Notes: generated by a model from the letters alone, not told the origin. Positions 1-9,314 are shown, counted from the stretch's first letter. The stretch is 15,403 nucleotides of DNA from Phoronis ovalis (GCA_028565635.1 JAOXYB010027822.1:1-15403); one strand, 5' to 3'. Translations and numbers: made by a program.

Positions 1-4
1 AAAC

Positions 5-46
5 GTGTGTGTGTATATATGTGTGTGTATATATATGTATATACCA
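5..46. repeat. GT/AT dinucleotide microsatellite
   Basis: Alternating GT and AT dinucleotides with minor interruptions at the left edge of the window. It is an ordinary simple-sequence repeat; alternating purine-pyrimidine tracts like this can adopt non-B DNA. Nothing else is attached to it. Confidence 0.85.
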
Positions 47-206
47 TGCATGTCTTTTTGCGAATGAAATGATAGCATTATATTTGACCTGAATCTAGAT
101 ATTTGCATAGTATACATTAAGTTCTACGCATTTAAAATCATGAACGACCTTGTGGTATAGTAGTATTCATTTTGTGACGTCGCATTTTCTAATGATAACA
201 TTATAT

Positions 207-370
207 TTATGCTGTAAAGGCATCACCGCATTAGCTTAATTGAACCGCGGCAGGAATCTTGGTCAAAACTTAATCTACATCTTTGTCATATCATCACAAT
301 GCGTTCGCGTTCTAAAATTTGAATATCTCGCTGCTGCTCAAGCTAGTGCGGTGATGCCTTTGCTGCATAA
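207..370. mobile_element. 164-bp foldback element, MITE-like candidate
   Basis: Two 31-bp arms, 207-237 and 340-370, are reverse complements at 28 of 31 positions. The shared core reads AAAGGCATCACCGCA on the left arm. The arms enclose about 102 bp of unrelated sequence with no open frame. Size and arm structure suit a miniature inverted-repeat element or a foldback relic sitting in the intron or flank upstream of the NACHT exon. I see no clear target-site duplication, so mobility is inferred and the family is unknown. A structured non-coding RNA or regulatory hairpin is an alternative. Confidence 0.55.
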
Positions 371-557
371 CTGATAAATGAAATACCACAATATCACAAG
401 GACACATTTGTTGCAAGAGGAAATGACATATGCGACACGTTTTATCATAATATTCGATAGTTCCGATCCACTGCTTTTTAAAAGCTCGCTTGTGGATATA
501 ATAATTGAATTATGACTGTATGAAGCGTGGATGGCTATACAGTATTAATTAAGATTT

Positions 558-574
558 TCTGTTTTATTTATTAG
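558..574 (+). promoter_or_regulatory. 3' splice site before the NACHT exon
   Basis: A T-rich tract ending in TTTATTTATTAG precedes the open frame. The frame contains no ATG between the upstream in-frame TAA (550-552) and the start of the NACHT homology, so translation cannot begin locally from ATG. An acceptor at 573-574 explains this, with the exon starting at 575 in phase 1 (one base of the first codon comes from the previous exon). Confidence 0.6.
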
Positions 575-2565
575 ACAAAAACAAAAAGTTATATCATTGG
601 AAAGTATATTTGATTCGTTTCCACCTAACACTTCTCGGAGTCACAAGATACTCAAAGACATGGAACGGAGCCAGACGAATTTTGATAGAGGGCGCTCCCG
701 GCACTGGTAAATCAACGTTATGTAAGAGATTGTTGTTTGAATGGGCAAACCCTAAATCTGACCAGAAATGGAAATTACATACATTTGAGATGGTTTTCTT
801 TTTAGAAGCTAGACAGATTGATAAACTAGAGAACCAAGATTGTTTAGTTGCTGAGATTTTTTCCCAGTTGTTTGATGGTAGCAATATAAAAGAAAATCAG
901 TTGAAAAAGTACTTGCTTGAATATGATGATAATCAGAAAAAATGTTTAATGATTGTAGATGGTTTTGATGAAATTCAATCACCTAAATGTGTTAACGGTT
1001 TAGTGGATCTACTTCGAGGTCAAATTATGAGAAACTTGTGTGTTCTTGTGACATCTCGCCCTGGCGAATCTTTAAAATTTATCGGTTATTTTGAGAAATG
1101 TATTAAAAATAAGGGATTTAACAAAGATCAAAGTTGTCTCTTTATCAAAAAATATGCATCTACTCTTGACCAAGGTCAGAAAGTTATAGATAAAATCGAA
1201 CAGTTAATTAAACATAATAGCAAAATTGAAGAGCTAGTTTCTATTCCTCTGATCCTGCTGTTTATCTTAATATTTGCCGAAGAAACACAATCTACTTTAG
1301 AATTTCCTAATGTAACGCAGTTGTATTCAGAATTGACTAAAATTGTAACTCAGCGTTATTGCAAATCTAAGGGCATGCCATATACAGAAGGGGACCCCGA
1401 GTTTGAATCATTTTTCGAAAGGATTTTGTTAGATCTTGGAACTATTGCTTTAGAAGGGCTCCTTGGTAATAAAATTATTTTTAATGTTGACAATATTGAT
1501 GCAAAGCAGTTACCTCGTGGAGAAGATATCTTAAAAGTAGGTTTTCTAGTTCGTGATTATAGTCTGGCAAAAAGAAATCCACGGCAAACGACTTTCTTTC
1601 TTCACAAAAGTATTCAAGAATTTTGTGCAGCCTTCAAACTTGCTATGATGAATAAAGAAGAATTTGCAAAGAAAGTAGACAAAATCTATTTGAAAGACTT
1701 ACCCATAATGACCTCTGATAAACCTTTTGGTACTTTTAACTTTGATCGTATTACTACACTATTTGTAGTAGGCTTAGCTTCGCAGAAAAACAATTTTAAG
1801 GTGTTGAACTATGTTCTGTGTCTTATTGCAAATGAGCATAAGAAGGCCTGTGATGATTGTATTCTGTCCGCTGCACAGGGGTCATACTGTCGAGACTTTT
1901 TTTCAGATATCGACCGCCAGTTAAGCTTTTTAATTGAATGTCTTAAAGAATGCAGCCATAACTATGGTCTTGATTTTTTCGGTCACTTGGGCACATTAAT
2001 TCTTTATCAATCATTTCGAAATTATGTCGTTGTATCAAACGTGTCTAGTGTTCCTAATAACTGTTTAAAAATCACTGTTGAAAGTACAGGTGGTAAAAGC
2101 AGCTGCACATTAGAATTACCAGACAAGCACAAGGAAGATGTTTGTCATGAAGATGCCAAGAGTTACGTTTGTGATATGATTGATAAACCAGAAACAGGGA
2201 CAGTATCTATATGTTTTCAGCAATTAGAAAAATCTGACTCTGCTTATCCTGGAGACTTGATCAAAACAGCATGTGCTTATACTGTTCTAGACATTTCCCA
2301 AATTGACCGAAACACCGCATTAATAGATTTTCGTATGGATAATCCTCTCGGCGAAGTAATATACCTATCAGGTATCGAGCCTCAGAATGAAGAAGCAATA
2401 ACCAAATTAATCAAAACTTTGGAACCAAGCGTTGCAATCAAGCGACTGTTTTTAAACATTATGAAACAGAACAGTTCCAAAGAAGACATGGTTGCTCTAT
2501 TGAGTAGTGTGCTGATTAAGGAGATATATACTTACCTAGTTACTTATCCTTTTCGTAAATCATGA
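575..2565 (+). CDS. NACHT-domain ATPase, NLR-like (3' exon, N-terminus outside the window)
   Basis: An intact exon of about 660 codons. Residues here are numbered from the TTG codon at 610, which is not a plausible start. Visible motifs are Walker A GAPGTGKST (residues 28-36), LLFEWA just after it as in metazoan NLRs, Walker B LMIVDGFDE (113-121), sensor-1 region VLVTSRPGE (145-153), an FIKKYAS motif, the SIPLILLFIL helix (211-220) typical of the NACHT helical domain, and a winged-helix motif FFLHKSIQEF (329-338). NACHT proteins are STAND-class nucleotide switches that oligomerise in the cytosol, often in innate immunity or cell death. The last ~250 residues show no clear LRR, WD40 or TPR repeats; the stretch around 2380-2510 is faintly LRR-like. 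The reading frame begins in phase 1 at an acceptor, so an upstream effector domain (for example Death or CARD) could be encoded outside the window. The stop is TGA at 2563-2565; a weak donor-like GTAAAT sits just before it, so a further exon cannot be excluded. Confidence 0.88.
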
Positions 2566-2833
2566 AGTCTCGGCGTTTGAAATGGTCCAAAGGAATGTTC
2601 CACTTAAATCCTGTACTTTAATTAGTGCGTTTGCTAGACTACTATTGTTCAAAAGTTTGTTTAAAAACCCGTATGTGCGGCCATAGGTCTCTGAGGCAGG
2701 GCACTCCTGGGGTTTATTGCTCTTTGTGTGAAAATCGTGGTTGAGGTTGTGCTTCCCTGGATGTTTCTCGAATAGTTTTAATGAGTGGCCTTTTGCTATG
2801 GTTGCACTTGCGGTAAGGTTGTGCATACCTTTT

Positions 2834-2839
2834 AATAAA
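2834..2839 (+). terminator. Candidate polyadenylation signal for the NACHT gene
   Basis: A canonical AATAAA lies about 270 bp after the NACHT stop codon, at a plausible 3'UTR distance. The hexamer is common in AT-rich DNA, so support is positional only. Confidence 0.4.
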
Positions 2840-3125
2840 GAAGACCGGAAACGTATGTGCTGATTCTCTGCTGTATTCTAGAGTAAGTTGTTTAGCTATT
2901 CGAGTCTTCAATAATGACGCTTCAGCACACGTGTATCACGACGATTTATGGAATCCAATGTTATGATTTACTTACGGCTTACGAATCCCGTGGGCACCAT
3001 ATGTCGCATAAAGGCGCGAAAGACTTGCGGCTTTGGCCAGCAGTGGTCATTCTATCTTCATTTGAAGAACAAATCTCAGTACCACACATCAGAAAGGTAC
3101 ACGTATACATGTTTTTGTAACTAGT
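2840..3125. other. Intergenic stretch, nothing recognised
   Basis: Only short random open frames of fewer than 70 codons on either strand. They lack family resemblance, codon bias or splice context. No repeat or RNA gene was seen. Confidence 0.5.
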
Positions 3126-3311
3126 GTTGTTTTGCGATAGCAGCTGCTCAACCCCAAACCAGCAGGACCAGGGACTACAGTTGGTCTGGCCTCTCACCCT
3201 TAACCTGCCCAGCTTGGTTGAACCCGCCAGGAGCTGCTGTCCCCGCCGGTATAGGTCTTGAGATTCTAGAGGTACCCAAGCCATACCACCACGTCTAGGT
3301 CGTAGCCCCAC
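3126..3311 (-). repeat. GC-rich island, possible dispersed-repeat fragment
   Basis: About 185 bp clearly richer in G and C than both flanks, with sharp edges and an open minus-strand frame through its whole length. The predicted peptide is rich in G, R, L and W and matches no family I can name. The composition shift against AT-rich DNA suggests an insertion, perhaps part of a retroelement or SINE read on the minus strand. An isolated coding exon is the alternative. No terminal repeats or target-site duplication were found. Confidence 0.3.
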
Positions 3312-4106
3312 TTGATTTATTTTTTAAGAGGTGCAAAACATGCCATGTCATATATACATATATGTATTTTTTGAAAGTTTAGCTGTTGTGGCATATTATT
3401 ATTTGAGCTCACCAGATGCATGATTTACAGTTGCCAGCATTATTTAAATATGTATAACATGACTATGTATAATTTAGTATCGTCGTTGAACAGTTTAACA
3501 TAACTTTCTGCTGCATCATGCAAGTCACTCATGAAGAAGAAAAAATTAATATGCCCCAATACGCTCCCCTGGGTATGGCACTAAACATACTTCTCCATAT
3601 TGCTGAACTATTCCCATTTCTTAGAAATCAATAATTTACGCGGAGCATCATGCCTTTGATACCCCAAGGGGTATGACTCAAATCAATGGTTGGTGTAATG
3701 TTTAGTGTACAAGTTGACCACTAGGTGGATTCAAGAGTATTGAAAATAAAGATGACGCCATCCGTCTTTCACTTTTAATCGGTGGAGTTACTTTGTGTTC
3801 TAACTTGTTGGTACGCATATACGTGTGCAATAAATCGGAAAAGGGAGATTTTTAAGAACTAAACGCGCATTTAGGTTACATTTTTGATAGAGTATCGAAA
3901 TCGTTCAAAACCGTCAAACACTTTAACAAACTTGAGAATTTTCTATCAAGTTCGAATTATTTTCCCATAATTCCGTTTCCTAGGCATTTTCCAAAAATTC
4001 TCAACGCATTTAAACTATCCAAAATGTTTGCAGTCAGTGAAAATGGGTCAACGTGGAAAACGCATTTCGGGGGATTTTCAAAAACCCATTAAGGTACATA
4101 GGTACC
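3312..4106. other. Intergenic AT-rich stretch
   Basis: No exon, RNA gene or clear repeat recognised. A short TTGAGAATTTT word near 3931 recurs inverted as AAAAATTCTCAA near 3993, a weak hairpin possibility. The rightmost part may hold further decayed 3' sequence of the neighbouring minus-strand LINE relic, but the frame is lost. Confidence 0.4.
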
Positions 4107-4445
4107 AGTACTATATTTAAGTCGGACACCAGGTTAATACCACAGTCCCTCAATTTGCTTATTAATCTTTTGTGAGGCAGGACATCAAATGTTTTCTATG
4201 AGGGTCTACTGGGTCAAGAGCAGTTGCGTTCATTATTCCAGTGTTGACAAGAGTAATACAAGATCTTCCGAACTGAAGCCATGCTGCTCCATTGCGAGGG
4301 AGTTGTTGTTTGATAAATGTCTCGCAATTACGGATGTAACAACCTTAAAAAGGTTATACAAAAGCACACACTGTTGGTGTACGCCTGACTGGACTATAAT
4401 TACCGGGATCTTTTTCCTTTCCTTCCTGAAAATGGCACTCACGAA
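4107..4445 (-). pseudogene. Non-LTR retrotransposon (LINE) reverse transcriptase relic
   Basis: Reading the minus strand from 4445 downward gives, across at least two frame changes, the ordered landmarks of a LINE reverse transcriptase. A DPGNYSPV segment (4387-4410; family form DPxNYRPVSL) comes first. Next is RHLSNNN...EQHGF (QHGF at 4275-4286), as in the NNLL..QHGF block. Then comes KTFDVLPHKRLISKL with RDCGI (starting at 4195 and running down), equivalent to the KAFDxVPHxxLxxKLxxxGI block. In functional elements this enzyme primes reverse transcription on nicked target DNA. Here the catalytic YADD region, the endonuclease and the 3' end are absent, and the frame is broken between blocks. 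It is therefore a dead 5'-truncated or internally decayed copy. The motif style fits the CR1/Jockey-like group, but the clade is not secure. Confidence 0.8.
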
Positions 4446-4510
4446 CTTTTCTATTTCATTTTTTTTTGTACTGTGGCTGCTGATAGTGCTTTCTGCTGAT
4501 AGTGACTATT
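4432..4510 (+). CDS. Candidate first exon, signal-peptide-like
   Basis: ATG at 4432 opens a 26-codon segment beginning MALTNFSISFFFVLW and continuing hydrophobic until a small-residue LSADSDY end, which looks like a secretory signal peptide or first membrane segment. It stops at a strong donor, TATT|GTAAGT (GT at 4511), leaving one base over (phase 1). The downstream candidate exon at 4825 accepts exactly that phase. The start lies at the edge of the antisense LINE relic, so a chance open frame in T-rich DNA is a real alternative. It could also be the leader of the kringle gene further right, which also uses phase-1 junctions. I do not recognise the product. Confidence 0.3.
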
Positions 4511-4824
4511 GTAAGTGGTACAACTATTGATATGCATATTCTGTGAGTAGTCTTAGAAGGAGACCATCGGGAAAGAGACATTTAATTGTCGGATTTAGGC
4601 CCGGGAATTAGGTTTCATTGGGTTCAGAACAAAGTCGTTATTTATTATTTGTTTAGATGGTTATGTCCGGTAATTGGCTCACTTTCTAAATACGTAAACA
4701 TGCATTGAAGCGAATAATCAAGCATTCAGGTTTATCTTCGTCAGTTGCGACTACATAGCTTTTGCAGTCTAAGTCTTCTATGGTTAAACGTGTTACTGAA
4801 TCTCTAACTGTTTTCTATTTATAG

Positions 4825-5054
4825 CATCAGTTTCAATAGTATCTGTTTTTCTGCTGCTCCGCCTAAACACTGAGTCCTGCATAAAACATGTAACAACAGT
4901 TGTGCTGGGATTTCCAGTAGTATATCTTGCGTACATGTATAGCGTTAGTTTGCTACATATATCAACAGTAATTTTAATTATCCCAATTTTGTTTGCCCTT
5001 TACTTATCTGGTATTTCCCTCTGTTACTTTCGTGTTATGAAGAAAAAAAAATAA
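4825..5054 (+). CDS. Candidate terminal exon, hydrophobic multi-pass protein
   Basis: After an acceptor CTATTTATAG (AG at 4823-4824), 75 codons are open to TAA at 5052-5054. They are in the frame that results from joining to the phase-1 donor at 4511. The joined product would be about 102 residues with three or four hydrophobic stretches (the signal-like start, SIVSVFLLL, TTVVLGFPVVYLAYMY, and STVILIIPILFALYL). It ends in RVMKKKK; a lysine pair at -3/-4 is the form of the KKXX endoplasmic-reticulum retrieval signal. No family is recognised. T-rich DNA tends to encode hydrophobic residues, so chance remains possible; the consensus splice pair and matched phase are the main support. Confidence 0.3.
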
Positions 5055-5302
5055 TTAGAATGGGCAACAGTTAAATTTTATTTATACAGACTTGCAATAT
5101 TCCAAGGCTAATTAATGTATCACTCATAATAACTATTTGTATACAGAACTTTGATGTGTTAAAACCCATTTTTAGTAACTCTCTATACACCGAGGCATTG
5201 CAATGCATACTGCCTAACTTACTGTATATAGAAAGATATTTTTGATGATTACATGTTATTGTTTTAGAGATGTATTATTGCCATATTGTGTGCTGCCTTT
5301 AT

Positions 5303-5479
5303 TTGAGCATTAGTTTACTTGAGCATGTATTTATTTGAGCATGCATTTATTTGAGCATGTATTTGTTTGAGCATGCATTTATTTGAGCATGCGTTTATTT
5401 GAGCATGTATTTATTTGAGCATGTATTATTTGAGCATGCATCTATTTGAGCATGTATTTGTTTGAGCATGCATTTATTT
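5303..5479. repeat. 16-bp minisatellite, about 11 copies
   Basis: The unit TTGAGCATGYATTTAT repeats with starts at 5303, 5319, 5335, 5351, 5367, 5383, 5399 and 5415, then shifts by one base (5430, 5446, 5462). Copies differ mainly at the Y position (GCATGC or GCATGT) and at one T/G. It is a direct tandem array without spacers and is not translated. Confidence 0.93.
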
Positions 5480-6666
5480 AAGTGTAATAGACATGCACAT
5501 AAAGTTCTTGAGCAGATTGTTGAAACAAAGTCGAAATGGCTACTAACTAACTTACGCTGCATTGTTATTATATGATTTTTATGTTTGATAATATATTCAC
5601 ATTAATGAAACGTATTCAACGCAGTTCTTAATATTGAAAATGACACAGTAGATACATACACATACTATTAATAGAAACTTACTCAATTTTCGAACATTTC
5701 ATTCATGCGTGATTTGCACTGAAATTACCTTTGTGATAATAACACAAAATGAAAACAGTTAGTTAGACAATCAGCACGGGTATTACACCAGAGGAACAAT
5801 TAAGGAACCTTTGATTGCAAAGAATCTCCGAGTGTGTGTACGGTGACAGACTGGCTTATTAACTGCTATGATTAGTACCAGTGCATTGCTATGAAGTAAT
5901 CACTGCTCATGAATTAAAAAAAAAACTCAAACATGTTATAGATTTATGTTCGAACTTACACCGCCTCCTGACGCATTAATTTACGATTCACTCCCAAGAT
6001 GACAGTGCCGAGGCTGATAAGAATTGTAACAACAGAAAAGTGTGATAAAAGACATTTGAAAGGGCGGAACAGTACTACCGTCATGCTGCTTTACTGATGA
6101 ACCTATACAAAGAAGGCGAAATACGAACATTTTCTTATAACTGCAATCTACCGCGTCTTTGCATGGTTTGTTGAGGTTGGTGCTGGTTTACGAACAGTAG
6201 AAGGAACAAACTATGAGACTGCACGTGAGTCCTACTTTACGCAAGCCATATTATGTCCTCATTGTTTTTATTATATTTCTATATTAAGTAATGTGTAACT
6301 TAAAGCCTTGCGAGGTAAATAACCTAATGTTATAGCCAATTTTCCCTTCTTGAAACCTGTCCTGCTGTTATAACTCTTAATTATTTATCTAATCCGCCCT
6401 TAGTCAGTTACCACAGAGAATCCCTGTGTAATACTACTGTTTTCAATCAACTACGACCCCGATGGTATCGTGGAATGTTTTCCTGCGCTCCTAACCTAGC
6501 GTGATTTATTACTTAGCTATAGGTAACGTAAGAATAACGGGGTCACATTCCGACGAAAATCATAGTTATATTGATAGCAAGGAAGAAACATGGCAGTTTT
6601 TCAATGGTTAACAATGACCAATTTTGACCTTAATCGTTGATCTCATTGTATCCATTTGTTGCTGAG
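5480..6666. other. Intergenic or intronic AT-rich stretch
   Basis: No recognisable domain. One strong donor-like CAC|GTGAGT is present at about 6224, preceded by a ~40-codon open frame and by a short ATG-AGA-CTG-CAC. It could mark an upstream exon of the kringle gene, but nothing identifies it. No RNA gene or repeat was seen. Confidence 0.4.
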
Positions 6667-6939
6667 GGACAGTGTCATAGCACATGTACCATTAATCTTG
6701 GTTTTGACTATGCCGGTACAGTTAACCATACAAGATCCGGTTTTCCATGCGACAAATGGACTGATCCATCTCTTTTTTTGACTTTTATGATCACGCTTTT
6801 CCTTGTGACCCTTCAGTTGAGGCTGCCTCCAACTACTGTAGCAATCCCAGAGGATTTCCAAACGGTGCCTGGTATAAGACTATAAATGAACCTCTAAGTA
6901 ATGGATGGGACTACTGCGTCATCCCTTCCCCATGGCCTC
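6667..6939 (+). pseudogene. Kringle exon A (frameshifted)
   Basis: Kringles are ~80-residue triple-disulfide modules of secreted or cell-surface proteins that bind proteins and lysine-containing ligands. Here GQCHSTC, GFDYAGTVNHTRSGFPCDKW and then, in another frame, FYDHAFPCDPSVEAASNYC, SNPRGFPNGAWYKT and GWDYCVIPS follow the kringle order YxGT..T.SG..C..W / NYCxNP / W.Y / YCxIP. The frame changes at a run of seven Ts (6773-6779). Two canonical cysteines are also lost: WC is WY, and the final IPxC is IPSP. The exon is bounded by TTGTTGCTGAG and a GTGTGT donor at 6940, so it starts in phase 0 and ends in phase 1. An uncorrected base-call error at the T-run could explain the shift but not the missing cysteines. 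Confidence 0.78.
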
Positions 6940-7314
6940 GTGTGTAGGGAATATATTTCATTCTCCATGGTTCTTTGTTAGGTCAGTAATTTTTAATATG
7001 TCGGATTTCCAATAAAGTTGCTAAATAGTCCTTCATTTAAACTAGTTTTTGATAGACTATTAGAATGTGCTTAGGGAGCCATTGGTCTCGAACTTGTTTT
7101 CCGCTCTTATGAATAAATTGTGAGTACGAGAGCCGCGGAGAGCTTTTCTTTCTTGTTAAAAAAATGTTGGCTACTAGTGGCTCCACCTGTTGCATGCATA
7201 TATTCTCGACCACGCCCACGAATGCAATTATTTAATATTGGAGTATATCAATAAATACGATTAAATAAGATTAATAATTGTTGATATTTTTCTAATTTTA
7301 GGATGACTTTACAG
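6940..7314. other. Intron-like gap after kringle exon A
   Basis: AT-rich, with no coding signal. A weak imperfect inverted pair lies at 7076-7087 and 7173-7184 (10 of 12 positions). The stretch ends in a T-rich tract and the acceptor TTTACAG of the next candidate exon. Confidence 0.4.
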
Positions 7315-7451
7315 TCAGTAGCCATGTCTATTGTTTACCCATTTCATTGAGGACTCAACTCGAGACTGAAGCTACTTTTAAAAACGCCAAAACAGACTGT
7401 CCTACTAATGGTTTAATAACGTTGAATCCTAGGTCTAGAACTATCAAGAAT
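7315..7451 (+). other. Candidate linker exon between kringles A and B
   Basis: Following ATTTTAGGATGACTTTACAG, 45 codons are open to a donor AAGAAT|GTAAAG at 7452. Entering in phase 1 and leaving in phase 0, it matches the phase-1 end of kringle exon A and the phase-0 start of kringle exon B. The peptide has two cysteines (VYCLPI and TDCPTN) and no family resemblance. The nearest in-frame stop is just past the donor (7465). The evidence is phase agreement plus an open frame of moderate length, which could occur by chance. Confidence 0.25.
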
Positions 7452-7778
7452 GTAAAGTTATTATGATCTTTAACATTTTAAAGAATTGTTTTATTTGTTT
7501 GGTGTGATTCATATCTTTGTACATCCATGTACTCTGTTATTCCCGTTTGTTTAGTGCCACCCTCTTAGCCAAATCATTGATTTAGAATGCATGTACTATG
7601 AGATTTAGAAATATATAGTTGCCAGCGAGAATTTTTATGAAAATTGTACTTAGGTCACTTCTTATTTCTGTTATGTGAGCATAAGCATACATGTGCCACT
7701 TGACATACATTATGCCTGAATCTAATCAATTATTGATGAGCAGAATATTTACCTTGTATATATTTTACTGGGGTCAAG
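7452..7778. other. Intron-like gap before kringle exon B
   Basis: AT-rich with no coding or structural signal. It ends with the pyrimidine-rich stretch TATTTTACTGGGGTCAAG that could act as acceptor; a second AG lies at 7784-7785. Confidence 0.4.
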
Positions 7779-7993
7779 TACACAGTGTGACGGAAATTGC
7801 TATCAGCCCTCGGCTGACAAAATGTATTCGGGTACAATGGATGAAACTGTTACCGGCGTTCAATGCCTTCGGTGAGAATTGGAGATGATGACAGTGATTT
7901 TGCGTGCGATGCTTAGCTTCAAGGTCTCCGGCATCCAACTACTGTCAGGCCCCGGTAGCAGTTTGTGGGGTTATTACCCTATCCCACTTTGTG
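7779..7993 (+). pseudogene. Kringle exon B (internally deleted and frameshifted)
   Basis: The start reads QCDGNCYQPSADKMYSGTMD then ETVTGVQCLR, the kringle N-terminal half with YSGT and T.TG..C, followed at once by an in-frame TGA. In other frames come GDDDSDFACDA, then ASNYCQAP, then YYPIPLCG as the decayed YCxIPxC end. Between NYCQAP and the end only a few codons remain, so the WCYTTDP segment has been deleted. The exon still finishes on an excellent donor TTTGTG|GTGAGT (GT at 7994), in phase 1 like exons A and C. The start is ambiguous between AG at 7777-7778 and AG at 7784-7785. At about 215 bp it is shorter than its siblings (254-273 bp). Confidence 0.72.
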
Positions 7994-8428
7994 GTGAGTT
8001 GCACAATTTTAATATAATGTGACATTTATATAGCAAGTACTAGTTTTTACCCGGGAGACATTGTCAGTATCTACCACAGGCTCAAATATTGTTATCTTGC
8101 GTGCATCACTGAAAAAGCAAAACTAACTGACACAATTGCAGTTGTTTATAGAGACTATGAATAAGGCCGTGACGTGCGCATGACTATCGAAATCTGATTT
8201 AACAATTTGTCAAGAATCACAATTGTTCAAAGATAATTTCCTTTTTTTAAAAGTGCATCCATTTAATATTTCAAACATTTACAATTTTAGTTCCTTCCGT
8301 CAAACATAGACACGACTACAAGAAATACATTTTAAAACATATTTTACCTCCGCTAATAAAGGTACAGAAAAGTGAGATAGACCTTAGCCTCATGGTCTCC
8401 GTAATATTACGTGTTTTAATCTTTACAG
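7994..8428. other. Intron-like gap between kringles B and C
   Basis: No exon recognised. The exon phases on either side would call for another phase-1 to phase-0 linker here, and I could not find one. It ends in the strong acceptor TTTTAATCTTTACAG. Confidence 0.45.
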
Positions 8429-8682
8429 AGCCAGCATCTATCTACCTGTCACACCACGTGCACTAGGGGTATTGGCGAGGATTATGCGGGTACACTTAAC
8501 ACTACAGTCTCCGGTTATGCCTGTCTGCCTTGGGATAACATTTTTCGTGACGACGATTATCCCTGTGACGCATCAGTGGATGATATCTCTAACTATTGTA
8601 GAAATCCCGATCACACAGTCGTGGTGCCTCACGGATGAACATCCAAATCAGGACTTTGACTATTGTGGAACCCCTGCTTGTC
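8429..8682 (+). pseudogene. Kringle exon C (single frameshift)
   Basis: The best-preserved kringle apart from E. STCHTTC, then GEDYAGTLNTTVSGYACLPW, then DDDYPCDASVDDISNYCRNP read in one frame. After NYCRNPDH the frame runs to TGA (8636-8638), while the continuation SWCLTDEHPNQDFDYC and GTPAC reads in the neighbouring frame. One small indel near 8615-8625 is therefore enough to break it, and all six kringle cysteines are otherwise present. Borders are CTTTACAG (exon start 8429, phase 0) and TTGTC|GTGAGT (GT at 8683, phase 1). There is no homopolymer at the break, so a sequencing error is less likely than for exon A. Confidence 0.82.
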
Positions 8683-9314
8683 GTGAGTTTAGATACTAAA
8701 TACTTAATTGTAATTGTTTATGTTGCCGGTGGCCGTGATCTTTGCCCTGTAACCAGTATTTGATCCCGAGGTTTGACCCTGGATTGAAGGAATTATCTAA
8801 GATATATTAGTTATACATGTACTTGTAATATAATGCAACAACAAAATTGCATTGAGGCAACTGAACGAAGCAGCCTGATTGGTTAATAATTTAGTTAGTT
8901 TAGATTAATTGTAGCGTAATTATCTCTAGTCTTACCAGCCATACAACTATACGATTGCATGGTTGCACTTGTTGTTATAATTGCGAACGTGTGTCCGGCT
9001 GATATACAATCTATGTTATAGTTCGATATTTGTTTACCAGTATCCATCAAGTGTTCACTACTTTAATGGGATTGGTGTTTTTATATTGTTTTTGTATATA
9101 GAAAATGGAAAATATCATAATAGTATGAGTGAAACAATACTGGCGTTTATGCTTTTTGAGGAATGCGTTAAAATAAACAATCTGTTATGAATATTTTTTT
9201 TAAATCATTGATCTTATTCCTTCAAAAAGATCCTCTCAGGTGAATAAGTTATGAAATGATAATAAAGAATAATATTAGTAACTACTACATGTATTTCATA
9301 CCATTTCGTTTCAG
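8683..9314. other. Intron-like gap between kringle C and the next exon
   Basis: AT-rich sequence with a few chance frames of about 70 codons that lack any family signal. It ends in the acceptor CCATTTCGTTTCAG. No repeat or RNA gene recognised. Confidence 0.45.

Noticed and set aside
610-612. TTG at 610 as the start codon of the NACHT protein
   Set aside because: Eukaryotic initiation at TTG is not expected, the frame is open upstream to a good acceptor, and the NACHT needs preceding sequence.
2979-3311. 110-codon minus-strand open frame as a gene
   Set aside because: No family resemblance; the part beyond the GC-rich island looks random. Kept only as a possible repeat fragment.
3576-3710. 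Inverted CACTAAACAT / ATGTTTAGTG words
   Set aside because: A ten-base match with no extension; no element borders.
4189-4431. Plus-strand open frame upstream of the ATG at 4432
   Set aside because: It is antisense to the LINE relic, and the codons before 4432 show no domain. Only the segment from 4432 is considered.
5303-5479. CRISPR-like array
   Set aside because: The 16-bp units are directly adjacent with no unique spacers, and the DNA is eukaryotic.
7075-7184. Inverted repeat GGAGCCATTGGT / ACTAGTGGCTCC
   Set aside because: Only 10 of 12 positions match over ~85 bp of loop, which is within chance for this length.
8981-9190. 69-codon plus-strand open frame between kringle C and exon D
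   Set aside because: No domain, no splice context, and T-rich composition; probably a chance frame in an intron.
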